Shown here: in pieces, positions 46,126 through 55,422 of the stretch
Numbering within the stretch: the first letter of the stretch is position 1
Layout of the letters: the number at the start of each line of letters is the position of its first letter
Source of the DNA: Neorhizobium alkalisoli
Lineage (GTDB): Bacteria > Pseudomonadota > Alphaproteobacteria > Rhizobiales > Rhizobiaceae
Length of the DNA: 64,000 nt
Reading direction: 5' to 3'
Assembly: GCF_007829835.1 (NCBI RefSeq)
Contig: NZ_VIWP01000003.1
Location: forward strand, 434,001-498,000
The notes under the pieces: generated by a model
Told to the model about the DNA's origin: nothing
Database searches by the model: none
What the model saw: the letters and a program-made list of their open reading frames with translations, nothing else
Translations under genes and position numbers: made by a program

Positions 46126-46151
46126 AAAGGCCGCCCCGAAAGGCGGCCTTT
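46126..46151. terminator. Bidirectional terminator between anti-sigma and leuA
   Basis: AAAGGCCGCC pairs with GGCGGCCTTT around CCGAAA, a perfect 10-bp stem between convergent genes, usable from both directions. Confidence 0.8.
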
Positions 46152-46183
46152 GCTACATCATGCGGCTGATTGGCAGCGCATGC

Positions 46184-47893
46184 TCAGCCCCGGCTTTCCA
46201 ACACGCGGTTGGCAGCCGAAACAATCGCCTCGAGCGAAGCTGCCACGATATTCGTGTTCACGCCCGCGCCAAAGAGTTTGCCGCCCGGATATTCCATCTC
46301 GACATAGGCGATGGCCGAAGCGTTCGAGCCGTGCTGCAGCGAATGTTCCGAATAATCGGCAACAGACAAGTCGATGCCGAGATAGGTCGACAGCGCGTTG
46401 ATAAAGCCGTCGATCGGGCCGGTGCCCTTGCCCTCGATCCGCTTCACCTCGCCGCGATCCGTGATCTCGGCGGCCACCACGCGAATACCCTTGTGGTTCG
46501 GCTCGGACGGATAGGTGTGGTGATCGACGAATTTCAGGCGCGCCCCCGGCTGCTCCACATACCGTTCCATGAAGCGGTCATAGATGCGCCTGGAAGACAG
46601 TTCCTTGCCTTCCTCGTCGGTGATCCGCTGAATATCCTCGCGGAACTCCACCTGCAGGTTGCGCGGCAGGTTCAGGCCGTAATCCTGCTGCAGGATATAG
46701 GCGATACCGCCCTTGCCCGACTGCGAGTTGATGCGGATGATCGCCTCATAGGAGCGGCCGACATCGCGCGGATCGATCGGCAGATAGGGCACTTCCCAAT
46801 GCGGGTCGTTGGCGATCTTGATCGCCTTCATGCCCTTGTTGATCGCATCCTGATGCGAGCCTGAGAAGGCCGTGTAGACCAGTTCGCCGACATAAGGGTG
46901 ACGTTCCGGAATAACCATCTCGTTCGAATATTCGTAAACGTCCTTGATCCGCTCGATATCCGAGCAATCCAGCTCCGGATCGATCCCCTGCGTATACATG
47001 TTGAGCGCCAGCGTCACGACGTCGACATTGCCGGTGCGCTCACCATTGCCGAACAAAGTGCCTTCGACGCGGTCGGCGCCGGCCATCAGGCCGAGTTCGG
47101 TCGCGGCAATACCGGTGCCGCGGTCATTATGCGGATGCAGCGAGATAATGACGTTTTCGCGGTTGTCGATATTGCGGCACATCCATTCGATCTGGTCGGC
47201 ATAGATGTTCGGCGTCGCCATCTCGACGGTGGACGGCAGATTGAGGATCAGCTTGTTGTCCGGCGTCGGCTTCATCTCGGCAATGACGGCATTGCAGATT
47301 TCCAGAGCGACTTCGAGCTCGGTACCGGTAAAGCTTTCCGGCGAATATTCGAACCGGTAGCCACCGCCGGCCTTGGCCGCCATGTCGGTGATCATCTTGG
47401 CCGCATCAACCGCGATCTGCTTGATGCCAGCAACGTCCTTGCCAAACACGACGCGGCGCTGCAATTCGGAGGTCGAATTGTAGAAGTGGATGATCGGCTT
47501 GTGCGCGCCTTCGAGCGATTCGAACGTGCGGGTGATCAGCTCCGGCCGGCACTGGACCAGAACCTGCAGGGACACGTCCTCCGGCACGCCGCCCTCTTCC
47601 ACGCACCAGCGGGCGAAGTCGAAATCGGTCTGCGAAGCCGACGGGAAGCCGATCTCGATTTCCTTGAAACCCATGTCGAGCAACAGCTTGAACATGCGGG
47701 CCTTGCGGTCATGGCCCATCGGGTTGACCAGCGACTGGTTGCCGTCGCGCAGATCGACCGAACACCAGATCGGTGCCTTTTCGATCACTTTCGAAGGCCA
47801 GGTGCGGTCGGGAATGTTGATGGCCGGATAGGCGCGGTACTTGTTCGCCGCGTTGGCCATGGTTTTTGCGGAATTGGAAGTCTTGGCGTCCAT
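46184..47893 (-). CDS. leuA: 2-isopropylmalate synthase
   Basis: First committed enzyme of leucine synthesis, condensing acetyl-CoA with 2-oxoisovalerate. The 569-residue protein has the metal/substrate motif DLRDGNQSLVNPM, SLHPHNDRGTG (metal-binding HxH), and a C-terminal regulatory domain (LSTYLGIDLSVADYSEHSLQ onward) for leucine feedback. It is the long LeuA2-type form rather than the ~520-residue E. coli type. GAGG lies about ten bases before the ATG at 47893; an upstream in-frame ATG at 47917 lacks a ribosome site. A leucine-codon-rich leader ORF lies in the long upstream region. Confidence 0.96.
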   Translation of the reverse strand: MDAKTSNSAKTMANAANKYRAYPAINIPDRTWPSKVIEKAPIWCSVDLRDGNQSLVNPMGHDRKARMFKLLLDMGFKEIEIGFPSASQTDFDFARWCVEEGGVPEDVSLQVLVQCRPELITRTFESLEGAHKPIIHFYNSTSELQRRVVFGKDVAGIKQIAVDAAKMITDMAAKAGGGYRFEYSPESFTGTELEVALEICNAVIAEMKPTPDNKLILNLPSTVEMATPNIYADQIEWMCRNIDNRENVIISLHPHNDRGTGIAATELGLMAGADRVEGTLFGNGERTGNVDVVTLALNMYTQGIDPELDCSDIERIKDVYEYSNEMVIPERHPYVGELVYTAFSGSHQDAINKGMKAIKIANDPHWEVPYLPIDPRDVGRSYEAIIRINSQSGKGGIAYILQQDYGLNLPRNLQVEFREDIQRITDEEGKELSSRRIYDRFMERYVEQPGARLKFVDHHTYPSEPNHKGIRVVAAEITDRGEVKRIEGKGTGPIDGFINALSTYLGIDLSVADYSEHSLQHGSNASAIAYVEMEYPGGKLFGAGVNTNIVAASLEAIVSAANRVLESRG

Positions 47894-48001
47894 GATGTCG
47901 TCCTCGTCTCGTGCCATCAGCCGCAGCCGCGTTATCGCAGGTCTGTAACGAACGGATGGCGACCTATTGAAGGTCTATGTCTTAGTCAGGGGTGAGTTTA
48001 C

Positions 48002-48047
48002 GAGGAGCTCTTATGCCGGCAGGCGTTTCGGCCGCCGGGCGCTCCTC
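48002..48047 (-). promoter_or_regulatory. Candidate attenuator stem-loop of the leuA leader
   Basis: On the minus strand GAGGAGC (48041-48047) pairs with 48002-48008, enclosing an inner stem built from 48034-48038/48016-48020 and 48031-48033/48022-48024 with a one-base bulge. The right arm of an earlier, overlapping hairpin (48054-48059 with 48034-48039) uses the same bases, so the two cannot form together. There is no T-run, so if it attenuates it may do so through Rho or translation control. Confidence 0.5.
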
Positions 48048-48171
48048 AACGGACCCGGCAACCGCGCGTAAGGTCGAGGCTAAGAAGCGAGAGAAGCGCA
48101 AATACCGACGCCCCGGCCGCGGTGCGGCAGGTCGGCTGACGGTCGGACATGATTGCGCCTGTCATGGTCAT
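48046..48171 (-). CDS. Leucine-rich leader peptide upstream of leuA
   Basis: A 41-codon frame from ATG 48171 ends about 150 bases before leuA. Near its end nine codons read LLSLLSLDL (six Leu), a cluster expected of a leader peptide that senses Leu-tRNA supply. ATGs at 48165 and 48150 are alternative starts. A promoter (TTGCCT-17-TATACA, 48180-48208) places the transcript start at or beside ATG 48171, so the ORF may be leaderless, as also inferred for trpL. The stop codon lies at the base of the candidate attenuator. Confidence 0.65.
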   Translation of the reverse strand: MTMTGAIMSDRQPTCRTAAGASVFALLSLLSLDLTRGCRVR

Positions 48172-48179
48172 GGGCAGGA

Positions 48180-48208
48180 TGTATAACTGCGGTCGAAAAA
48201 TGAGGCAA
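48180..48208 (-). promoter_or_regulatory. Candidate promoter of leuA leader transcript
   Basis: On the minus strand TTGCCT, exactly 17 bases and TATACA precede ATG 48171 by eight bases. Together with the leader and hairpins this defines a leuA 5' region of about 280 bases. Confidence 0.6.
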
Positions 48209-48216
48209 GGGCCTGC

Positions 48217-49401
48217 TCAGATTTTTGGCGAATGAAGCACCCGTCGCAGCCCCATCATCACCCCACCGGCAACTAGACCCCAGAAAGCCCCGGAAATACC
48301 GGCAAAGGACAGCCCGGAAGCCGTCACCAGAAAGGTGATCGCGGCCGCCTCGCGGGTTTCCGGTTCGCGGTAAGCCGCAAAGGCAGCGTTTGAAAACGCA
48401 CCGACAAGGCCAAGGCCGGCCACCGCCTGCAGAAGAATCGGTGGCGCGAGCGAGACGAAGGCGATAATGCCGCCGGCCACGAGCCCGAGCAGGATATAGG
48501 CAAAGCCACCGACGATTGCCGCCCAGTAACGCCGGTTCGGATCGGGATGAGCGTCCTCGCTGGCGCACATCGCCGCTGTGATGGCCGCCATGTTGGCGGG
48601 CACGGCACCCACGAGACCGACCAGGGCGGAAAAGAAGCCGGTCGCAACGAAAAGCGGCCCGGGTGGCGGCTCGTAGCCATGCGCTTTCAGGATCGCGATG
48701 CCCGGAATGTTCTGTGATGCCATGGTCACGATGAACAGCGGCACGGCCACCGAGATCACGCCATGCAGGGTGAAGACCGGCTCGACGAAGGTGAATTGCG
48801 GATGGATCGCCTGCCCGAGCTCGGCCATCATGTCGGCCGGCAGATCGACGCCGAAGAACAGGACGACGATCATCGCCAAAAGCGCAGCCGGCACGGCTAG
48901 GAGCCGCCAGCGGGAGACGACCACGGCCCAGGTGAGCACGATGGGCAGGCCGAGCGCGGGATTGAAGGACACCGCCTTGACCGGCGCCAGACACAGGCTG
49001 AGCAGCACGCCAGCAAGCATGGCATTGGCAAGCGGCGCCGGAATGGCCCGGATCGCCCGGCCGAGCGGGCGAAACAGGCCACAAAGCGCGATCAGCACGC
49101 CACAGATGACGAAGGCGCCGACCGCGGCCGGAAACCCGCCCTCGATCGCGCCGATACCCGAAAGCAGCGCCGCCCCCGGCGTCGACCAGGCAATGCTGAT
49201 CGGCATTTTCAGCCAGGCCGAAAAGCCGATCGCCAGCACGCCCATGGCAATCCCCAGCGCCAGCAGGCCGGATGCGATCTCGTCACCCGTCGCGCCCATC
49301 GCCTTCAGGCCCTGCATGATGACGGCAAACGAGCTGATGAAGCCGACGAAAGCGGTCAGAACACCCATCATCAGGGCGGAGAGGGAAAAGTCCTTGAACA
49401 T
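48217..49401 (-). CDS. BenE-family benzoate/proton symporter
   Basis: Inner-membrane transporter of 394 residues with about twelve hydrophobic segments. The pattern MGVLTAFVGFISSFAVIMQG, WSTPGAALL and VPLFIVTMASQNIPGIAILKAHGY is typical of BenE (NAT-like fold). Start 49401 (MFKDFSLSALMMG) is taken because the family begins there; the longer frame adds unrelated residues. No benzoate-degradation genes are nearby, so the substrate may be another aromatic acid. Confidence 0.9.
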   Translation of the reverse strand: MFKDFSLSALMMGVLTAFVGFISSFAVIMQGLKAMGATGDEIASGLLALGIAMGVLAIGFSAWLKMPISIAWSTPGAALLSGIGAIEGGFPAAVGAFVICGVLIALCGLFRPLGRAIRAIPAPLANAMLAGVLLSLCLAPVKAVSFNPALGLPIVLTWAVVVSRWRLLAVPAALLAMIVVLFFGVDLPADMMAELGQAIHPQFTFVEPVFTLHGVISVAVPLFIVTMASQNIPGIAILKAHGYEPPPGPLFVATGFFSALVGLVGAVPANMAAITAAMCASEDAHPDPNRRYWAAIVGGFAYILLGLVAGGIIAFVSLAPPILLQAVAGLGLVGAFSNAAFAAYREPETREAAAITFLVTASGLSFAGISGAFWGLVAGGVMMGLRRVLHSPKI

Positions 49402-49676
49402 GCAGCCAGCTCGCAAAGATCGGAATTCCGCATGGAGCATAGGACCACCGGCAAGACAAGGGTAACGCGCCGTCATCCGGTACGCGCACCCGGCCTGCCA
49501 CCTTCGGTCGATCACCCCATCAGGCCGTGGCCATGGATGGCGTTTTCCGTGGCATCTTAAGATTTTCGAAGCAATACCAACGTTTATCAAGGCATAGGCC
49601 AGCCGTAATTCGCCAAGATATTAGAATAAATTAAATCTTCTCCAGCACAATCGAGCCACTTGTGCCGGAAACTCCC

Positions 49677-52367
49677 ATGACCCGATCGATTTTGCCCATC
49701 AAATCCAGGATGCCGCTACCCAAAGGGATCGGGCTCAATTATTTTCTGCCGGCCATCATTGTCATTGTCGCCGTTGCGATCGGGCTCATCCGTGCCGAAA
49801 GCGAGGAGCGCGAGCAATATCTTGCAAGCCAGCGCCTGCGTGCCGCCGAACAGCTGGCCAAGGTGGCGGCAAGCCTCGAGACCAATATCCACGGCAACGT
49901 CAATCTGGTCCATGGCCTTGCCGCGGCGGTCGCTGCCAATCCCAATATCAACCAGCCGCAATTTGCCGCCCTCTCCGAGCGGATATTCACGGTCCCCTCC
50001 CAGCTTCGCAATGTCGTCGCGGCGCCGGAAATGGTCGTCCGTTTCGTCTATCCCGAGCCCGGCAACCAGCAGGCCCTCGGTCTTGATTACCGGACCGATA
50101 CCAAACAGGGACCTGCCGCACTCCAGGCCGTGCAGCGCCGTTCACTGGTCATCACCGGCCCGATCAATCTCGTCCAGGGCGGCACCGGCCTGATCGCCCG
50201 CTATCCGATCTTTTCCGTTTCGAACGGCCGGTTCTGGGGCGTCGTCTCGGCCGTCATCGATCTCGACCGGCTTTATGAGGACAGCAATATCGGCACCGAG
50301 CGCCAGACGCTCGATATCGCCATCTCGCAGCGCCCGGCGCCGTCTGATGCCGATATCTTCCTTGGCCAGAGACGCGTCTTCTCGGAAGAGCCGGTAAAGA
50401 GCCGCATCGAGCTCGGTTATGATACATGGTATCTCGCCGCCGTTCCCAAGGGCGGCTGGCAGACTTCGCCGCCGGAACTCGCCGTCTTCCGCATCTATGC
50501 CGCACTGATCGCCTTCGCCATCGTAGCCCCCCTCGTCTGGGCCGGCATTCTGATGAAGCAGCGCCAGCGCAATATCGTCATCCTGCAGCACCGCGAGGAA
50601 GAACTGGAAGCCGTCGGCCACCGGCTGGCGCTGGCGCTGGAAGCCTCCGAAATCGGCGTCTGGGAATACGAGCCGTCGACCGATACGCTGGTCTGGGATC
50701 GCCGCCTGCGCGAGATCTTTTCCGCCCCGTCCGGCCAGGAAAATTTCAGCTACGAAGACTGGCGCTGCGCCATTCATCCCGACGATCTGCTCGAGGCGGA
50801 ACGGCTTCTCTTGAGGGCAATGGATGACAATCTGCCCTATATCACCCAGTTCCGCGTCCTGTCGGCCAATGGGGATACCCGCCATGTCAGGGCCCATGGA
50901 ACCACCTACACCACCTCTTCCGGCGTGCTGCGCATCGTCGGCGCCAACTGGGATGTGACCGAGGACGTCGACCTGCAGACGGACCTGCGCGATGCGCGCT
51001 CCCGCGCCGAAGAACAGAATGACGAGCTACGCGCCACCCGCCGCACGCTGGAACACCAGTCGCTGCATGACGCCCTGACCGGTCTGCCCAATCGCCGCTT
51101 TCTCGACCAGTTTATGGATGCCGCCCGCTCCCATAGCCCGAACCACCGGCTGGCCTTCATCCATTTCGATCTGGACCGCTTCAAGGAAGTCAACGACACA
51201 CTCGGCCATGCCGCCGGCGACGAGGTTCTGCGCCAGACGACGTCGCGCCTCCTCAAGCTCGTCGACAATGACGAATTTTCCGCCCGTATCGGCGGCGACG
51301 AGTTTGTCGTCGTCACCAGCGGCCCGGCACCGGAAGAACGTGCCAAGACGCTTGCCCGTTCGATCGTGCGCGCGCTGGTCAAGCCGATCATCGTCGACGG
51401 CCACAAATGCCATGTCGGCTGCAGCGCCGGCGTCGCGATCCAGACGCTTGGCGGCGAGGAACCGCGCCAGCTTCTCGTCAATGCGGATGTGGCGCTTTAT
51501 GAAGCCAAGAAACGCGGCCGCAACCGCATGGAAGTATTTTCCGAAAACCTGCTGCAGACGGCGATCTTCACCAAACGCACCTCGGACGAGCTTCTGACCG
51601 CGATCGAAAGCGACCAGATCGTTCCTTTCTTCCAGCCGCAATTCGATGCCCAGTCGCTCGATATCGTCGGTGTCGAGGCGCTTGCCCGCTGGCAGCACCC
51701 GACCCGCGGCCTGATCGGTCCCGACCAATTCTTGGACATCGCCGAAAGCCTGCATCGCTCGGCGGACATCGATTCGATCATCCTGCAGCAGGCATTGTTC
51801 CAGTCCACTCGCTGGAAGGCGCTCGGCCTTGTCGTGCCGCATCTGTCCGTCAACGTCTCGGCGCAGCGCCTGAAGGACGAAACCCTGTTCGAGCAGATTG
51901 CCAGCCGCCCGATCATGCCGGGAACACTGTCCTTCGAGCTTCTGGAATCGATCTCCTTCGACGGCCAGGACAAGAGCCTGCGCGACACGATCTGGCGCCT
52001 CAAGGAAGCCGGCATCGATATCGAGATCGACGACTTCGGCACCGGCCACGCCTCGATCGTCAGCCTGCTCGAGCTCGGCCCCAAGCGGCTGAAGATCGAC
52101 CGCCAGCTGATTTCACCGCTCGACGCTTCCGGCTCTCAGCGCAGGCTGGTCGCCTCGATCATCGAGATCGGCCGCTCGCAGGGCATCGAGATCGTTGCCG
52201 AAGGCGTCGAGACGGCAGCCCATATCGAGATCCTGCGCAGCCTCGGCTGTCAGATCCTGCAGGGTTATGCCTTTGCAAAGCCGATGTCGGCCGACGATTT
52301 CGTCACCTTTGCTGGCAATTGGCAGAGCGAACATCGCCCGATCGCCCTGCCCGCCAAGGCGAGCTGA
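49677..52367 (+). CDS. CHASE-PAS-GGDEF-EAL cyclic-di-GMP turnover protein
   Basis: A 896-residue membrane protein. One N-terminal helix (~18-35), a periplasmic CHASE sensor (~55-215, YPEPGNQQALGLDYRTD and GPINLVQGGTGLIARYPIF), a second helix (~275-295), a PAS domain (~320-430), GGDEF with intact RIGGDEF (~537) and EAL with VEALARWQHP (~665) and DDFGTGHASI follow. Both catalytic motifs look functional. An in-frame GTG at 49662 is an alternative start. It is divergent from benE. Confidence 0.92.
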   Translation: MTRSILPIKSRMPLPKGIGLNYFLPAIIVIVAVAIGLIRAESEEREQYLASQRLRAAEQLAKVAASLETNIHGNVNLVHGLAAAVAANPNINQPQFAALSERIFTVPSQLRNVVAAPEMVVRFVYPEPGNQQALGLDYRTDTKQGPAALQAVQRRSLVITGPINLVQGGTGLIARYPIFSVSNGRFWGVVSAVIDLDRLYEDSNIGTERQTLDIAISQRPAPSDADIFLGQRRVFSEEPVKSRIELGYDTWYLAAVPKGGWQTSPPELAVFRIYAALIAFAIVAPLVWAGILMKQRQRNIVILQHREEELEAVGHRLALALEASEIGVWEYEPSTDTLVWDRRLREIFSAPSGQENFSYEDWRCAIHPDDLLEAERLLLRAMDDNLPYITQFRVLSANGDTRHVRAHGTTYTTSSGVLRIVGANWDVTEDVDLQTDLRDARSRAEEQNDELRATRRTLEHQSLHDALTGLPNRRFLDQFMDAARSHSPNHRLAFIHFDLDRFKEVNDTLGHAAGDEVLRQTTSRLLKLVDNDEFSARIGGDEFVVVTSGPAPEERAKTLARSIVRALVKPIIVDGHKCHVGCSAGVAIQTLGGEEPRQLLVNADVALYEAKKRGRNRMEVFSENLLQTAIFTKRTSDELLTAIESDQIVPFFQPQFDAQSLDIVGVEALARWQHPTRGLIGPDQFLDIAESLHRSADIDSIILQQALFQSTRWKALGLVVPHLSVNVSAQRLKDETLFEQIASRPIMPGTLSFELLESISFDGQDKSLRDTIWRLKEAGIDIEIDDFGTGHASIVSLLELGPKRLKIDRQLISPLDASGSQRRLVASIIEIGRSQGIEIVAEGVETAAHIEILRSLGCQILQGYAFAKPMSADDFVTFAGNWQSEHRPIALPAKAS

Positions 52368-52369
52368 GA

Positions 52370-52846
52370 TCAGCCAGCTGTCGGTACGGCAAGCGGCGGC
52401 CCCAGAAATTCCATCCGCCATTCGGTGGCGAAGGCGTTCAGCACCGCCGTATCGGGACGACCATTCTTCATCACCTCTCCGAGCCCGGTAAAGAAGGCGG
52501 CGGCATCGAAGGCCGGTGCGATCAGGATATATTGCCGGGCCGGCTTGTCGGTGACATTGACGAAGGCATGCGCGGCCCCGCCGGGCACCGTCACCACATC
52601 CCCCTCCTCCGCATAAAACTGCTCGCCATCCACTTCGAACAGGTAGCGCCCCTCGATCACCCGGAAGATTTCCGTCTCCTCATGCCGGTGGCGCGGCGGG
52701 CCGAAGCCCGGGGCATTGACGGTATCGATGAAGCAGAACTCGCCACCGGTGATCGACGGGGCGACGCGCACCGTCAGATCGAGCCCGATCGCCGGGATCT
52801 TGATGACCTCTTCGGTCGCCTTGGAATGGGATTTCTGGATAGCCAT
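52370..52846 (-). CDS. Cupin-domain protein
   Basis: A 158-residue single-cupin protein. The two conserved motifs are visible: GFGPPRHRHEETEIFRVIEG (His/Glu metal ligands) and GDVVTVPGGAAHAFVNV (third His). N-terminal residues include a typical AIGLDLTVRVAPS start of the barrel. Function is not predictable within this large family. GAGAG upstream of the ATG supports the start. It lies downstream of clpP behind a terminator. Confidence 0.85.
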   Translation of the reverse strand: MAIQKSHSKATEEVIKIPAIGLDLTVRVAPSITGGEFCFIDTVNAPGFGPPRHRHEETEIFRVIEGRYLFEVDGEQFYAEEGDVVTVPGGAAHAFVNVTDKPARQYILIAPAFDAAAFFTGLGEVMKNGRPDTAVLNAFATEWRMEFLGPPLAVPTAG

Positions 52847-52876
52847 TGGAAAACTCTCGTCTGAAATGCGGGCAAG

Positions 52877-52911
52877 AAAAAGCCCCCGCCTTCATCTCGA
52901 AAGCGGGGGCT
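52877..52911 (-). terminator. Terminator of clpP
   Basis: On the minus strand AGCCCCCGC (52903-52911) pairs with 52881-52889 around 13 bases and is followed by five T. It lies 25 bases after the clpP stop codon. Confidence 0.85.
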
Positions 52912-52935
52912 CTGGATATTCAGGAGATCAAAGGA

Positions 52936-53523
52936 TCAGATCTCGGACTGGCTGGTGACGATGCGCGAAACCAGGCCGTAAGCCTTGGCTTCTTCGGCAG
53001 AGAGCCAGTAGTCGCGGTCGGTATCGGCAGCGATCTTTTCGATCGGCTGGCCGGTCGCGTCCGCCATGATCTTGTTCAAGCGTTCGTTCATCTTGATGAT
53101 CTCGCGGGCCTGGATCTCGATGTCGGATGCCATGCCGCGGGTGCCGCCCGACGGTTGATGAAGCAGGAAGCGGGTGTTCGGCAGGCAAATGCGGCGCTCC
53201 TTCGGAGCCGACACATAGATCAGCGCGCCGGCGGAAGCGACCCAGCCGGTACCGATCATCCAGACCTTCGGCTTGATGAACTTGACCATGTCATGGATCG
53301 AATCGCCCGATTCCACATGGCCGCCCGGAGAATTGACGTAGACGCGGATATCTTCGTCGCTGGCGGCAGCGAGTGCCACAAGCTGCGTGTTGACCTTCTG
53401 CGCCAGTTCCTGGGTGATGCCGCCATAGATGAAGATGGAACGCGACTTGAAAAGATTCGCCTCCGTTTCCTTGCCGAGCGGCAGTTCCTTCGTCTTGTCG
53501 TCGTTGTCGTCTTCGTCGTACAT
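52936..53523 (-). CDS. clpP: Divergent ClpP-family protease subunit
   Basis: Serine protease subunit of the Clp complex, 195 residues. The catalytic triad is intact: Ser in [10 protein letters not shown], His in [10 protein letters not shown], Asp in [12 protein letters not shown]. The N-terminus is charged ([20 protein letters not shown]) instead of the usual ClpP start, and the pore-proximal region differs, marking a paralogue rather than the main ClpP. GCAGGAG seven bases before ATG 53523 supports this start; in-frame ATGs at 53538 and 53547 also exist. No clpX adjoins. Confidence 0.9.
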   Translation of the reverse strand: MYDEDDNDDKTKELPLGKETEANLFKSRSIFIYGGITQELAQKVNTQLVALAAASDEDIRVYVNSPGGHVESGDSIHDMVKFIKPKVWMIGTGWVASAGALIYVSAPKERRICLPNTRFLLHQPSGGTRGMASDIEIQAREIIKMNERLNKIMADATGQPIEKIAADTDRDYWLSAEEAKAYGLVSRIVTSQSEI

Positions 53524-53724
53524 CAGGATCTCCTGCATGGAATTCATGTAAGGGACATAATGTGTTCGCGGCCGTAAAACAATGCGGGAAAGAGACTAAG
53601 GTGAACACGCGGTAGGAAGCCGAGCCGGGAGAAAGCCGAAGCTACGTCGATTGACGGTGGACAGGCAAAAATCGCCCGAATATCTTCGACCCCAGTTCTA
53701 CAAAAATGAATTCAGGGGACCGCC

Positions 53725-54312
53725 ATGTTCAGACGTCTTTCGCTTTCCGCCGCCATCCTTGCCGCAACCGGCACGGCACCCGCCTTCGCGCATCTGAACC
53801 CGGCTGAACACGGTTCCTTCCTCGCCGGCTTCTCGCATCCCTTCTTCGGCGCCGACCATATCCTCGTCATGGTCTCGGTCGGCCTCTGGGCAGCCCAGAT
53901 CGCCGCGTCCGGCAGCCGTCGCGCCCTGTGGATCGTTCCCTCCGCTTTCGTCGGCACCATGGCCGTTGGCTTCCTTCTTGCGATCGCCGGTGTTCAGCTG
54001 CCCTTCGTTGAACCGGCGATCCTCGCTTCCGTCATCGCGCTGGGCCTGCTGGTTGCCATCGCCGCGAAACTTCCGACTGCCGCCTGCGCCGCAATCGTCG
54101 GCGTTTTCGCCCTATTCCACGGCCATGCCCATGGCGGCGAACTCGGCAGCGCCGGCGCCCTGCAGTTCGGCATCGGCTTCATGATTGCGACCGCCGTCCT
54201 GCACCTTGCCGGTATCGCGCTCGGCATGGGCATTGCCCGTTTCAGCCCCTATATCGCCCGTGTTCTCGGCGCCGTTACCGCTCTGCTCGGCCTCTCGCTG
54301 ATCTTCGGCTGA
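53725..54312 (+). CDS. HupE/UreJ-family membrane protein
   Basis: A 195-residue membrane protein with a signal peptide (MFRRLSLSAAILAATG) and about six helices. HPFFGADHILVMVSVGLWA and FALFHGHAHGGELG are the two metal-binding His-rich motifs of HupE/UreJ nickel/cobalt carriers. No hydrogenase or urease genes adjoin, so it may be a general nickel or cobalt transporter. Divergent from clpP. Confidence 0.9.
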   Translation: MFRRLSLSAAILAATGTAPAFAHLNPAEHGSFLAGFSHPFFGADHILVMVSVGLWAAQIAASGSRRALWIVPSAFVGTMAVGFLLAIAGVQLPFVEPAILASVIALGLLVAIAAKLPTAACAAIVGVFALFHGHAHGGELGSAGALQFGIGFMIATAVLHLAGIALGMGIARFSPYIARVLGAVTALLGLSLIFG

Positions 54313-54477
54313 TAGCCGTTTCATGACGTGACGGCACCGCGCCTCGTACCTTAACCGCGGTACCGGAAGATTACCGAGATTTAAGGGAGTGCCGCTTTGA
54401 AAAGCCGCATTCCCTTCCTACCTCCTTGATCAGACGAACACAGTCTGACGGACAACAGTCTTCAAGGAGCAGAGACG

Positions 54478-55272
54478 ATGTCACCCGAAGAGCGCCAACT
54501 TCTCACCGCCCTGTTCGACCGCGTGCGCACGGCATCCTCGACCCCGCGCGACCGCGATGCCGAGATGCTGATCGAGCAGGCGACGAAGGAACAGCCCTAT
54601 GCCGCCTATTACCTGTCCCAGGCGGTAATCGTTCAGGAAAAGGGCCTCGAAGCGGCAGCCGCCCGCATCAAGGAACTGGAAGAGCGTGTTCGCACGCTGG
54701 AAGAAGGTGCGGACAACCGCCAGCCCGCAGCCCAGAGCGGCGGCTTCCTCAGCGGCATTTTCGGCTCCAGCCAGCAGCCGCAGCAGAGCCCGGCAGCGTC
54801 CGGTGCTTCGGGACCGTGGGGCGCCCGCCCGCAGCAGCCGCAACAGCAGATGCGCCCCTATGACGACGGTTATCGCGCGCCAGCACCTTCCGCCGGTTAT
54901 GGCGGCCCCTGGGGCGGCCAGCAGCAACAGGCGGCACCGTCTGCCGGCGGCAGCTTCTTGCGCGGCGCGCTTGGCACGGCGGCCGGCGTCGCCGGTGGCA
55001 TGCTGCTTGCCAATTCGCTTTCCGGCATCTTTGGCGGCCATTCCGCCGCCAATGCGCTCGGCCTCGGCGGCACGGAGCAAGCTGCGGCACCGGTGGAAGA
55101 AACCATCATCAACAACAACTATTTTGGCGATGATGCTGTTCGCGAAGCCTCGGACAACAATCCCGCCGACAACGCGCCCTCTAATGATGGCTGGCAACAG
55201 GCCGATTACGGCGGCGACGACCAGTCGGATTTCGGCAGCAGTTTTGATGACGACGACAGCATGAACGTGTAA
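54478..55272 (+). CDS. DUF2076 domain protein
   Basis: A 264-residue protein with the DUF2076 N-terminus (MSPEERQLLTALFDRVRTAS and KEQPYAAYYLSQAVIVQE), a coiled-coil stretch (ARIKELEERVRTLEE), Gln/Pro/Gly-rich linkers, and a conserved glycine-rich helix (FLRGALGTAAGVAGGMLLAN). AAGGAGCAGAGACG precedes the ATG. The family has been linked to periplasmic ligand binding by structure prediction only; function unknown. It ends at a strong terminator. Confidence 0.88.
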   Translation: MSPEERQLLTALFDRVRTASSTPRDRDAEMLIEQATKEQPYAAYYLSQAVIVQEKGLEAAAARIKELEERVRTLEEGADNRQPAAQSGGFLSGIFGSSQQPQQSPAASGASGPWGARPQQPQQQMRPYDDGYRAPAPSAGYGGPWGGQQQQAAPSAGGSFLRGALGTAAGVAGGMLLANSLSGIFGGHSAANALGLGGTEQAAAPVEETIINNNYFGDDAVREASDNNPADNAPSNDGWQQADYGGDDQSDFGSSFDDDDSMNV

Positions 55273-55305
55273 CGCGATCCTCCCAAGCGCCCCTCATGCT
55301 CGAAG

Positions 55306-55338
55306 AAGCGCCGGCCAGCAATGTGCCGGCGCTTTTTT
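55306..55338 (+). terminator. Intrinsic terminator after DUF2076 gene
   Basis: AAGCGCCGGC pairs with GCCGGCGCTT (55325-55334) around a nine-base loop and is followed by a T-run to 55338. Confidence 0.9.
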
Positions 55339-55422
55339 ATGCCCGCCCCAAAACCCCGCGGTTGCCGCCACGGCATGAAGCCTTAATTGCCCAAAGACCG
55401 GGAATGGAGATGGAGCGGCGGA

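Noticed and set aside
47992..48186. 64-codon plus-strand frame upstream of leuA
   Set aside because: It is antisense to the leucine-rich leader and has Arg/Ala-rich low-complexity content.
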